Of a stretch of 13,654 bases of DNA, positions 1-6,687 are shown one piece after another (the stretch's first letter is position 1; each line of letters opens with the position of its first letter). The notes below the pieces were generated by a model, which had not been told where the DNA came from, made no database searches, and worked only from the letters and a program-made list of their open reading frames with translations. The stretch comes from Bacteroidales bacterium UBA6244. Its GTDB lineage: Bacteria; Bacteroidota; Bacteroidia; Bacteroidales; F082. The stretch lies in the NCBI GenBank assembly GCA_002440885.1, contig DJVY01000107.1:1-13654 (forward strand), in the 5' to 3' direction. The translations under genes were made by a program, and so were the position numbers.

Positions 1-1408
1 CATTGCCAAAAAGCATGCGGGTTTTGTCGTTATAGAACAGGTAATTTTCGATGGCCGCGTAGCCCTTACCCATTCCCCGTTTCATCACGATGATGTTTTT
101 GGCGGCACGGGCATTCACGATGGGCATGCCGTAGATGGGACTGGAGGGGTCGTCCTGGGCGGCGGGGTTTACCACATCGTTGGCACCAATCACCACCACC
201 ACATCGGTATTGGGAAGCTCGGGATTGATGTCGTCGCTTTCTATGAGTTTGTCGTAGGGTACATCGGCTTCGGCCAGCAACACGTTCATGTGCCCCGGCA
301 TGCGACCTGCCACCGGATGGATGGCGTATTTTACTTCCACACCCTTGCTTTCGAGCATTTTATCCAGGTCGTGGCAAATGTGCTGGGCCTGGGCCACGGC
401 CAATCCGTATCCGGGAACTATCACCACCTTTTGAGAGTAATTGAGCAGTACGGCCGCATCGGATAAGGAGATTTCTTTTACTGTTCCTTCTTCGTGTTCC
501 ATGGCCGCTCCGCCACCTCCAAAGGCGCCAATAATCACATTCAACAGCGATCGGTTCATGGCATTACACATGAGTACGGTGAGAATGGTTCCAGCCGAAC
601 CGACCAAAATACCTCCGGTGAGCATGGCTTGGTTATCGTATAAAAACCCGCCCATGGCTGCGGCAACACCTGTAAATGAGTTGAGTAGCGAAATAACTAC
701 CGGCATATCTGCTCCGCCAATAGGCATTACAAAAGCGATTCCGTAAACCAACGAAACAGCCAGCAAGATGTATATCAAATAGGTAACATCCTGGGGATTG
801 ACTTTCCCAAGAGTCATAACATAAACAATAAAGGCCAGTACGAAAAGCAGCAAGGCCATGTTGATATAGCGCATGATCGGATTCCGGATGTCGCCAATTC
901 GCCCGTCGAGTTTCCCAAAGGCAACCATTGATCCGGCAAACGAAACACTTCCAATAACCAGCCCCAGCAGGATGGCCAGAACATGCCCGTTGAGCAGGCC
1001 GTGGGCTTCAACCAGGGCCGTGCTGATGTGCGGGAACTCCATGAGTGAAATCAAGGCAGCACTTGCCCCTCCCATTCCATTAAATAGAGAGACCAGCTGC
1101 GGCATGGCGGTCATTTTTACTTTTACTGCGATGACCCAGCCAATCACTGTTCCAATGAAAATGGCCACCAGGATGTAAGGTATGTTGCCAATGTGTTGAC
1201 CGTCTTGTTTGTGAAATAAAATGGTGGTGATGATGGCCAGTACCATGCCTATGGCTGCATAAATATTTCCTCTACGTGCCGACTGCGGGTTACTCAACAT
1301 TTTTAACCCGACAATAAACAATACCGAAGCTATCAGGTAAGATATTTCGAGGATGGAGTCGGTGAGTGTAAAGGAAATTGTATCTGAGATTGTTATGATT
1401 TTATCCAT
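1..1408 (-). CDS. pntB: NAD(P)+ transhydrogenase beta subunit PntB (3' end cut by window edge)
   Basis: This is the beta subunit of the proton-translocating NAD(P)+ transhydrogenase. It carries most of the membrane channel (domain II) and the NADP(H)-binding domain III. I translated 469 uninterrupted codons from the ATG at 1408. Residues about 20-300 form a series of hydrophobic helices. Domain III follows from about residue 315, with the dinucleotide motif VPGYGLAVAQAQH (331-343), GANDVVNPAAQDDPSSPIYG (408-427) and the Lys-Arg pair at 443-444, all highly conserved in PntB. The frame is still open at base 1 after MLFGN. E. coli PntB has only about a dozen residues after the matching site, so little is missing. 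The start lies 6 bases after the pntAB stop, implying translational coupling. Oddity: residue 110 is Asn where E. coli has the proton-path His91. Identity is very secure. Confidence 0.97.
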   Translation of the reverse strand, partial: MDKIITISDTISFTLTDSILEISYLIASVLFIVGLKMLSNPQSARRGNIYAAIGMVLAIITTILFHKQDGQHIGNIPYILVAIFIGTVIGWVIAVKVKMTAMPQLVSLFNGMGGASAALISLMEFPHISTALVEAHGLLNGHVLAILLGLVIGSVSFAGSMVAFGKLDGRIGDIRNPIMRYINMALLLFVLAFIVYVMTLGKVNPQDVTYLIYILLAVSLVYGIAFVMPIGGADMPVVISLLNSFTGVAAAMGGFLYDNQAMLTGGILVGSAGTILTVLMCNAMNRSLLNVIIGAFGGGGAAMEHEEGTVKEISLSDAAVLLNYSQKVVIVPGYGLAVAQAQHICHDLDKMLESKGVEVKYAIHPVAGRMPGHMNVLLAEADVPYDKLIESDDINPELPNTDVVVVIGANDVVNPAAQDDPSSPIYGMPIVNARAAKNIIVMKRGMGKGYAAIENYLFYNDKTRMLFGN

Positions 1409-1414
1409 TGTTCA

Positions 1415-1735
1415 CTAGCTTTTAATGTCTTTTTTTGGTTTCTTTTTAAACATGTCGAGCATGCGGTCGGTAACAACAAAGCCCCCCACCACGTTAAGTG
1501 TGCCCAGCACTACGGCCAAAAATCCCAACACCATGGCCAGCGTGGTATGGGCGTGTCCCATTACAATAATAGCGCCGATGATCACGACCCCGTGAATGGC
1601 ATTGGCTCCCGACATTAAGGGAGTGTGTAGTATGGCAGGTACATTGCTAATGACCTCAATGCCCAGAAAAATGGACAAGATCACAATGAATATGGCCTGA
1701 CGGTATTCGAAAAAGAAAGTTAGAGTCTCTTGCAT
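1415..1735 (-). CDS. pntAB: NAD(P)+ transhydrogenase alpha subunit, membrane part (PntAB / alpha-2)
   Basis: This 106-residue protein matches the C-terminal membrane part of one-piece PntA, encoded separately as in Rhodospirillum rubrum and many Bacteroidota. It supplies helices of domain II that, with PntB, form the proton channel in the inner membrane. Three hydrophobic segments are visible at about 12-33, 47-63 and 65-88. Between the first two lies the family signature LHTPLMSGANAIHG (residues 36-49), containing two histidines (37 and 48). The C-terminus is a short lysine-rich cytoplasmic tail (KKKPKKDIKS). The gene begins 12 bases after the pntAA stop and ends with TAG 6 bases before the pntB ATG, so it sits in the middle of a tight three-gene operon. 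Length and motif order are normal for the family. Confidence 0.96.
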   Translation of the reverse strand: MQETLTFFFEYRQAIFIVILSIFLGIEVISNVPAILHTPLMSGANAIHGVVIIGAIIVMGHAHTTLAMVLGFLAVVLGTLNVVGGFVVTDRMLDMFKKKPKKDIKS

Positions 1736-1747
1736 GGTTATAAAAAT

Positions 1748-2875
1748 TTATTCATTCATAAAAGCCTTTACACGTTCATTAAACAACTGCTTGTCGTGGG
1801 TCATGCAGGTGTTTTTAACAATGTCATCTTCAAAATTCAGGTTCAGGTTCCCGTCGCTATTGATGATGAGTTTGATAAAGTTAAGCAAATTATTTCCAAA
1901 CATCTTGCTGGCGTCGGAGGGCATGGCTGAAGGATAATCAGATTTGCCAACAACCGTGATTCCGGAATGAAGTATCACTTTCCCGTTCTCGGTAACGGCG
2001 CAATTTCCTCCGGTGGAGGCTGCCAGGTCGATAATTACAGACCCCGGTTTCATGGCTTCTACGGTAGCCTTTTCGAGCAAAAGCGGCGCTTTACGTCCCG
2101 GTATTTGGGCGGTACATATCACCACATTCGATTTAACAGCATGATCGTGAATTAATTGCTTTTGCTTGGCTTTGAATTCGTCGGTTTGCTCTACAGCATA
2201 ACCTCCGGCCGATTTTTCTTCGCGCGCTCCCTCCACTTCAATAAACTTGCCACCCAAACTGGCCACTTCTTCTTTTACTGCCGAGCGAACGTCGAACACC
2301 TCCACCACAGCTCCTAGCTTACGCGAGGTAGCAATAGCCTGGAGTCCGGCTACACCTGCACCCAGAATTAACACCCTGGCTGGTCGAATTGTTCCGGCGG
2401 CACTCATGAACATAGGAAAAAAATGCGGCAACAAGCCCGCCGACTCCAGCACAGCTTTGTAACCGGCAATGGTCGCCATCGACGACAAGATGTCCATCGA
2501 CTGCGCCCTGGAGGTTCGGGGAATTAAGTCCAGACTAAAAACGGTTTGCCCATTTTTTAGAAAATCAGCGACTACCGCTTTGTTGAAAAAAGGATTGACC
2601 ACACTCAACACGACCTGGTTGCTTTTTTTGGAAGCCACCACATCTTGGGTGGGTGTGTTGATCATCAACAACACCTCCGCTTTGGCAAGTACCTGCTCAC
2701 GACTGAGTATTTTAGCCCCTTCTTTCTCATACAGATCATCGGCAGCAAACGCTTTTAAGCCTGCGCCCTGCTCGACAACCACATCCACTTTGAGCTTTTT
2801 TAAGTCCCTGACGCCTTCAGGCAATAAACTTACACGGTTTTCAAAATCGGGTTCTTTGATTATTCCAATAATCAT
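1748..2875 (-). CDS. pntAA: NAD(P)+ transhydrogenase alpha subunit, NAD(H)-binding part (PntAA / alpha-1)
   Basis: This 375-residue soluble protein is domain I of the transhydrogenase. It binds NADH in the cytoplasm and passes hydride to NADP+ on PntB. The N-terminus MIIGIIKEPDFENRVSLLPE is typical of the alanine dehydrogenase/PNT N-terminal domain. The conserved segment RTSRAQSMDILSS (120-132) holds Arg120, Gln125, Asp128 and Ser131, which line up by spacing with the NADH-site Arg, Gln, Asp and Ser of R. rubrum domain I. The Rossmann motif GAGVAG is at 172-177, with acidic Asp195 after the second strand for the adenosine ribose. The mobile-loop region GGYAVEQTDEF is at 224-234. The length is usual for split alpha-1 subunits. 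It is first in the pnt operon, 93 bases downstream of the propeller-protein gene. The leader is AT-rich with no Shine-Dalgarno sequence, as usual in Bacteroidota. Confidence 0.97.
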   Translation of the reverse strand: MIIGIIKEPDFENRVSLLPEGVRDLKKLKVDVVVEQGAGLKAFAADDLYEKEGAKILSREQVLAKAEVLLMINTPTQDVVASKKSNQVVLSVVNPFFNKAVVADFLKNGQTVFSLDLIPRTSRAQSMDILSSMATIAGYKAVLESAGLLPHFFPMFMSAAGTIRPARVLILGAGVAGLQAIATSRKLGAVVEVFDVRSAVKEEVASLGGKFIEVEGAREEKSAGGYAVEQTDEFKAKQKQLIHDHAVKSNVVICTAQIPGRKAPLLLEKATVEAMKPGSVIIDLAASTGGNCAVTENGKVILHSGITVVGKSDYPSAMPSDASKMFGNNLLNFIKLIINSDGNLNLNFEDDIVKNTCMTHDKQLFNERVKAFMNE

Positions 2876-2899
2876 TGCATCTTATTTTAAATGAGTTGC

Positions 2900-2936
2900 C
2901 AAAAGTAGTAATTTAGATCGTTTATTAATTACAAAA
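2900..2936 (-). promoter_or_regulatory. candidate pnt operon promoter
   Basis: Read on the minus strand, TACTTTTG (2907-2900) fits the Bacteroidota -7 consensus TAnnTTTG and lies 24 bases before the pntAA ATG. A TTTTG (2936-2932) is a possible -33 element, but the 24-base spacer is longer than the roughly 19-21 usually seen. If used, the pnt genes have their own promoter in the gap behind the propeller gene. This is a motif match only. Confidence 0.4.
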
Positions 2937-2944
2937 GTGTAATT
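2927..2944. repeat. short perfect inverted repeat in the pnt leader region
   Basis: AATTAC and GTAATT are separated by six bases (AAAAGT). The repeat overlaps the candidate -33 element of the pnt promoter, so it could be an operator. On the plus strand it is followed by a T-run, but no plus-strand gene ends here, so a terminator role is unlikely. It is AT-rich and short and may be chance. Confidence 0.3.
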
Positions 2945-2968
2945 TTTTAATCACAATTGCTGCATTAT

Positions 2969-5656
2969 TTACTTTATCCGGTAATTGTAGAGCGTATTAC
3001 CGGCTGCTGAGATCAGGTTTATTTTGCGGTCGTTGCCAACACTACCAACAGTGAATGGTGTTTCGCCTACCAACCCTGAGCTGATAATGGTATTTCCTTT
3101 GTTGTCGAAAAGGTAAATCGTTTTTTCGCTGTTGGCTACCACACCTAGTACTTTCTGGCGTTTGCCAAGACTGAAAAATTCGGGACGCAGGGTGATTTCA
3201 GAACCAAAAGTATAGCTAAATATTAGCTTTTTAAATCGATCGAATACTTTTAACTCCCGGCCATCGACAAAAATAAAGTCGATCACCCCATCGCCGTTAA
3301 AGTCTTCGTATAGGAAGAAGTGATCGGGGCTGAAATTTCCGAAATCGGTGGTTTTAATATTTCCTGTTGCAGATATATACACCAGTTTCCCGACGGTATT
3401 GGTGGTTAAAATAATGCCTTTGCTGTTGGTTCTGTTGATGTGGTAATGCGAGTTCCGTGCTTTGGCAAATTTTCCGGCCACTGAAATCCGCTCCTTGCCC
3501 TGTCGGTCAACAATTTTTACCCGGCCATTGATATCGGTGCTGATGATGTAGTCTTTCCCGTTGATAACCAGCCGCGTAACCGGCTCACTTACCAGATCCT
3601 GCATGTGGGGCTTGTCCCACCCGGCAATCTCACGGCCATCGATCGAGAAATTATTGACTTTTTTATCCGACTGTGCCACGAGCAGACGGTAGTCTTTACT
3701 TCCCGAATAATCGAATACACTGAGCGGGTTGGTGGCAAAAAGGTGCAATGTTTTTGGATAAGAAGCTACTGCTCTGCCTTGTACGTCCATCAGGTAAAGG
3801 TGGCTCGTGGTGTTAAACAAGTACTGCACTTTGCCATTTTTGAAATAGTCCACTTCAAAAATCTCACCAAAAGGCTTTCCTTCGAGGCGTTGTTTCCAGA
3901 GTACATCGCCATCCGAATCAATTAAATAAACAGCCGGGGTGTCATCAAAAACCACGATATTTTGGTCTTCATCGCGGTGATTACTTACCAGGATGGGTTT
4001 GTGAATAATTTCGTTATCGAGCGATGCCTTCCACACAGCCAGATTTTCTTCCCTCACCTCGGTGGCGTGTTTCACATAAAAGTTGGTATACGTGAAGTCA
4101 CGGCCGGCAGAGAACTGCAAGGCCACACCCTGAAACCTGTCGACAACCTGTTCGTAGATCTGTAACTTGCGTGAAGTGAACTGGTTAGTAAATTCAGAAA
4201 CCCGCCCCATCAGACTCCCCGGTTTAAAGTACAGCAAGATATTGGACTCAGAAGCCAGGTTGTTGGAGAACGACTTGAAATTGTCGTTCAGATCGAGGGT
4301 TTTGCCGGTTTCGTAGTACCTGAGCAAATTGATCAAACTGTTTTCGCTGTTGGCGAACACAGCGAAATCGTCGATGAAGGTGTAGTAATTTTTTGCGAAT
4401 GCCGGAAAAATATCGCCAAACAACCCTGACAATAATGAAGCGTCAGATATATAACTAATCACATATCCGTTATACCTCCCGGCAGGAGACTTTCCTTTGT
4501 TTTCGGCCAGTCGCCGTAAATAGGCCGCCATCCTGGCCTTATCTTTCGACTTTACCAGCACCCAGGTACCCCCCAAATATCCTGAGGTCTGTTCAGCATT
4601 CGAAACCAACGCCACTTCTGTTCCCACTTCAGAGGCGATTTTTTCCAATTCGTTGCGATTACTCCCGGTTGACCGAAATTGATTTCGTGTAGAAACCGGA
4701 CTATTATACCACGAGAAAAAATCAGAAAATCCGTACGAAAGCAGTAAGTTGGTGTTAAATGGAGAAAGGTTGAAACAGGTATTGCCGGCAGGTTTTTGGT
4801 CTTGAAATCCGGATAAAAATGAAGTTGAATCAGAAAGCGTAAAACCGGCCATCAAAAGCTGATCTTTTTTAAGGATGACATCTGTTTCGGTCCAATCAGA
4901 AAAATGTGACAACCACGCGGCCGTATTTTTTTCCATATCGGATGAAACAGAAGCCAGCCACCGCGAGAAATAGCTGTATTGGATATACAACCGCGCGTCG
5001 ACATGCTTGCCGGAGGTTGCCCGAAGTGCTCTCCAGTCGGATTGCGCCGAAAAATGTTTTTTTGCTAAAGTTTTGCCCACCAGCGCTTTCGTAATTCCCT
5101 CCATTCCAAACGACAGCATCAGGTTGCCCTCGTCATAGGCTACACATGTAATCTGATTGGTAACCCCGTTCAGGATTTTTAAAACATTATATCCCGCAAC
5201 ATCCAGCTCGATAACCGCATAGGTGTTGCCCAGTTCTTTCGACAGAAAATGCCTGAATTCGGTGAGATTGATATATTGCTGAATATGACTGATTAATACA
5301 AGGTCAGGCTGTTGACTCAAGGTGTCGAAGGCCACCGAGAGAAGCAGTCGCGATGCTTTTAACTTTTGTAAGAGGGTAGGTTTAGAGGTCAGCAAACTAT
5401 CCAGAAGTCGGCTATGTGTCAGTAACTTGGTAAATTCCGGCAGCGCAGACAATGATTCCCCCAAGGCATTTTCATTGTTCCATTTGTCGAAGACCATACC
5501 CGGCTGATCCAATTCTAAAACCAAAGCCGACTCCCCGGGTACCAACGCCCAGGGATCTCCCTTTACCGACTTCATTGTATCACCAAAGAAGTAATACAGC
5601 AGCAACAAAACAGGGATGAGGGCGGCAAGTAAAAGGACAATGTTTTTCTTAGTCAT
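2969..5656 (-). CDS. membrane-anchored DUF3352-like protein with C-terminal beta-propeller
   Basis: I know this 895-residue protein only as a type of conserved hypothetical protein in Bacteroidota; its function is unknown. A basic start (MTKK) and one hydrophobic helix (about 5-24) predict a signal anchor with the rest in the periplasm. Residues about 35-530 resemble DUF3352-type proteins: PWALVPGESALVLELD (35-50) and later segments asking whether the chain is buried or exposed in repeated alpha/beta units. Residues about 540-895 contain at least seven repeats of the form hydrophobic-aspartate-x-x-G, such as VYLIDSDGDVLWKQ (576-589), VKIVDRQGKERISV (713-726) and IYLFDNKGNTIISS (847-860), which suggests a seven- or eight-bladed beta-propeller. 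DFNGDGVID (785-793) matches a DxNxDGxxD calcium loop as in FG-GAP/VCBS repeats. No catalytic motif is recognisable. The gene is codirectional with pnt, 93 bases upstream of pntAA. The fold is fairly secure; the role is not known. Confidence 0.8.
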   Translation of the reverse strand: MTKKNIVLLLAALIPVLLLLYYFFGDTMKSVKGDPWALVPGESALVLELDQPGMVFDKWNNENALGESLSALPEFTKLLTHSRLLDSLLTSKPTLLQKLKASRLLLSVAFDTLSQQPDLVLISHIQQYINLTEFRHFLSKELGNTYAVIELDVAGYNVLKILNGVTNQITCVAYDEGNLMLSFGMEGITKALVGKTLAKKHFSAQSDWRALRATSGKHVDARLYIQYSYFSRWLASVSSDMEKNTAAWLSHFSDWTETDVILKKDQLLMAGFTLSDSTSFLSGFQDQKPAGNTCFNLSPFNTNLLLSYGFSDFFSWYNSPVSTRNQFRSTGSNRNELEKIASEVGTEVALVSNAEQTSGYLGGTWVLVKSKDKARMAAYLRRLAENKGKSPAGRYNGYVISYISDASLLSGLFGDIFPAFAKNYYTFIDDFAVFANSENSLINLLRYYETGKTLDLNDNFKSFSNNLASESNILLYFKPGSLMGRVSEFTNQFTSRKLQIYEQVVDRFQGVALQFSAGRDFTYTNFYVKHATEVREENLAVWKASLDNEIIHKPILVSNHRDEDQNIVVFDDTPAVYLIDSDGDVLWKQRLEGKPFGEIFEVDYFKNGKVQYLFNTTSHLYLMDVQGRAVASYPKTLHLFATNPLSVFDYSGSKDYRLLVAQSDKKVNNFSIDGREIAGWDKPHMQDLVSEPVTRLVINGKDYIISTDINGRVKIVDRQGKERISVAGKFAKARNSHYHINRTNSKGIILTTNTVGKLVYISATGNIKTTDFGNFSPDHFFLYEDFNGDGVIDFIFVDGRELKVFDRFKKLIFSYTFGSEITLRPEFFSLGKRQKVLGVVANSEKTIYLFDNKGNTIISSGLVGETPFTVGSVGNDRKINLISAAGNTLYNYRIK

Positions 5657-5663
5657 ATCAGGA

Positions 5664-5681
5664 TAGTTGAAGAACCAACTA
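5664..5681. repeat. perfect hairpin at the expected transcription start of the propeller gene
   Basis: TAGTTG and CAACTA form a perfect six-base inverted repeat around a six-base loop. It lies directly next to the -7 element at 5682-5689, so it would cover the transcription start and the first bases of the 5' leader, and it ends eight bases before the ATG at 5656. It may be an operator, an RNA stem affecting translation, or chance. Confidence 0.35.
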
Positions 5682-5689
5682 CAAAATTA
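5682..5689 (-). promoter_or_regulatory. candidate -7 element for the propeller-protein gene
   Basis: Minus-strand TAATTTTG matches TAnnTTTG exactly and lies 25 bases before the ATG at 5656. I see no good TTTG -33 element at the right distance: the nearest TTG (5718-5716) is 26 bases away. The strict match to -7 supports a promoter; the missing -33 weakens it. Confidence 0.4.
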
Positions 5690-5732
5690 GGTTATTTTAT
5701 TGGTTAACCCCGACTCAATTCACAGGAAGAAC

Positions 5733-5748
5733 TAACAAACGGTTGTTA
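5733..5748. repeat. inverted repeat between the ABM-like and propeller genes
   Basis: TAACAA and TTGTTA are separated by four bases (ACGG). Read on the minus strand it lies 65 bases past the ABM-like stop codon and is followed by GTTCTTCC, not by a real T-run, so it is at best a weak terminator or a binding site. The rest of the 156-base gap (5657-5812) holds the candidate promoter and hairpin of the next gene, and otherwise nothing I recognise. Confidence 0.3.
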
Positions 5749-5812
5749 ACTGCTTTGGGGGATTAAGATTGTTCTGTTGGGTGATTTCTGTGATGGGGAA
5801 GGGAATGTCAAT

Positions 5813-6130
5813 CTACCTAGCAAATTCATAATCTTGTTCTACTATTGCAATTCTCGTTTTAAAGCTTTTATACCATTCTTTTCGACCACTTTTTCTGGCA
5901 ATTGAATGTTCAGTATTTTCTTTCCATTGTCTTATTGAATTCAAATCTTTCCAGTATGAAACTGTAATTCCAATTTCATTTCTCGCACTTTCAACTCCAA
6001 GAAATCCGTCCTGTTGGCTTGCTAATTCTACCATTTTGTCCGCCATTTCAGAATATCCATTATCTCCTATGGTTCTTGTTGAACTAAAAATCACAGCATA
6101 ATATGGTGGTTTTGGTGTTTTTGCTATCAT
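5813..6130 (-). CDS. antibiotic biosynthesis monooxygenase (ABM) family protein
   Basis: This 105-residue protein has the size and pattern of the small ABM-domain proteins, which form a ferredoxin-like alpha/beta barrel dimer. The segment YAVIFSSTRTIGDNGYSEMA (11-30), followed by a helix, a Gly-Phe-Leu-Gly-Val-Glu-Ser strand (42-48) and GITVSYWKDLNSIRQWKENT (54-73), is the usual signature of the subgroup close to B. subtilis YqjZ. Members of the fold range from monooxygenases on small aromatic compounds to heme-degrading enzymes and proteins of unknown role. I see no residue pattern that settles the substrate or shows heme binding. There is no signal peptide or membrane helix, so it is cytoplasmic. 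The start is the only ATG giving the full first strand, after an A-rich leader. It is codirectional with the propeller gene 156 bases on, but an operon is not clear. The family is confident; the activity is not. Confidence 0.88.
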   Translation of the reverse strand: MIAKTPKPPYYAVIFSSTRTIGDNGYSEMADKMVELASQQDGFLGVESARNEIGITVSYWKDLNSIRQWKENTEHSIARKSGRKEWYKSFKTRIAIVEQDYEFAR

Positions 6131-6521
6131 GTTGTTTCTTTTTTTTATGCCAGAGCGGAGAGAATAAGCCCAACTCTAGCGATTATTTCTGTTATAATTT
6201 GAGTTACCAAACACATGATCGAAATCTTTGTCCGTCAACCGGAGCAGGCCTTTCCAACGAGTTCATTTCAAATTCATGGTTTTGTTGATAAATGAAGCTC
6301 AAATATAGTCACATTTTTAATTTCGAAATGATTCGGTAGAGTTGAAATTTTCATGGAAAGCAGTCAGTGTCCACAAAATGCTAAAAACCAACAGTTATTC
6401 TAGTAATAAGTTCCCGATTTCCGATTTTTTGAAGTGCCCAACCACCTGGAGTCAAAGAGGCAAAAACGACCAGGTCTTAAGGCTGTTAAAGTAAATGATC
6501 AACTTGATAAATAAATACTGG

Positions 6522-6536
6522 GGTAAAAATTTTACC
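6522..6536. promoter_or_regulatory. 15-base palindrome overlapping the mannosidase -7 element
   Basis: GGTAAAA and TTTTACC are perfect seven-base arms around a single central A. The right arm runs into the -7 element at 6533-6540, sharing four bases. A protein bound here would block RNA polymerase, so a repressor operator is the natural reading. No regulator gene lies in the window. Confidence 0.4.
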
Positions 6537-6540
6537 TTTG
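6533..6540 (+). promoter_or_regulatory. candidate -7 element upstream of the mannosidase gene
   Basis: TACCTTTG matches TAnnTTTG exactly. The nearest TTG upstream (6504-6506) is 26 bases away, too far for an ideal -33. Use of this site would give a 5' leader of about 140 bases before the ATG at 6688, long enough for leader regulation. Confidence 0.4.
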
Positions 6541-6687
6541 AGGCCAAAATTTTTATAACAGAAATACTCTGGCTAACAGCTGGTAAAAAAAACACAAAGA
6601 ATGGAAGGGAGTCAGCTATGAGTTCATTTCGCTTAATGGTGTTTGATTCAGGATTCCGGCGTATCTGTTAAAGTCAATTGAGTCAAT

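Larger units (their letters stand above)
6131..6687. other. divergent intergenic region, 557 bases
   Basis: This AT-rich stretch separates the ABM-like gene (minus) from the mannosidase gene (plus) and must carry both promoters. I see no convincing gene. It holds a tandem CCGATTT pair (6414-6427), an inverted repeat ACCTGG/CCAGGT with a 20-base loop (6444-6475), a palindrome with a -7 element (6522-6540) and a 17-codon mini-ORF (6618-6671). For the ABM-like gene only a one-mismatch -7 element (minus-strand TAGAGTTG, upstream of an A-rich leader) is visible. No tRNA or insertion-sequence ends are recognisable. Its length allows for a small RNA or the decayed remains of a gene. Confidence 0.6.

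Noticed and set aside
441..1178. Two plus-strand open frames of 101 codons each in the left edge
   Set aside because: Both are antisense to pntB, which reads without interruption and with full family motifs.
2469..2894. 141-codon plus-strand open frame opposite pntAA
   Set aside because: It lies entirely antisense to the well-supported pntAA and its promoter; the translation is Ser/Thr/Lys-rich with no family pattern.
6215..6295. 26-codon plus-strand ORF (MIEIFVRQPEQ...) in the divergent region
   Set aside because: The translation looks somewhat protein-like, but the ORF is short, has a stop just upstream and matches nothing I recognise; it could be a gene remnant but cannot be supported.
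6617..6687. Minus-strand open stretch ending in RYAGILNQTPLSEMNS, considered as the tail of a decayed gene
   Set aside because: About 25-30 codons without a stop are common by chance, it overlaps the mannosidase start, and no family is recognisable.
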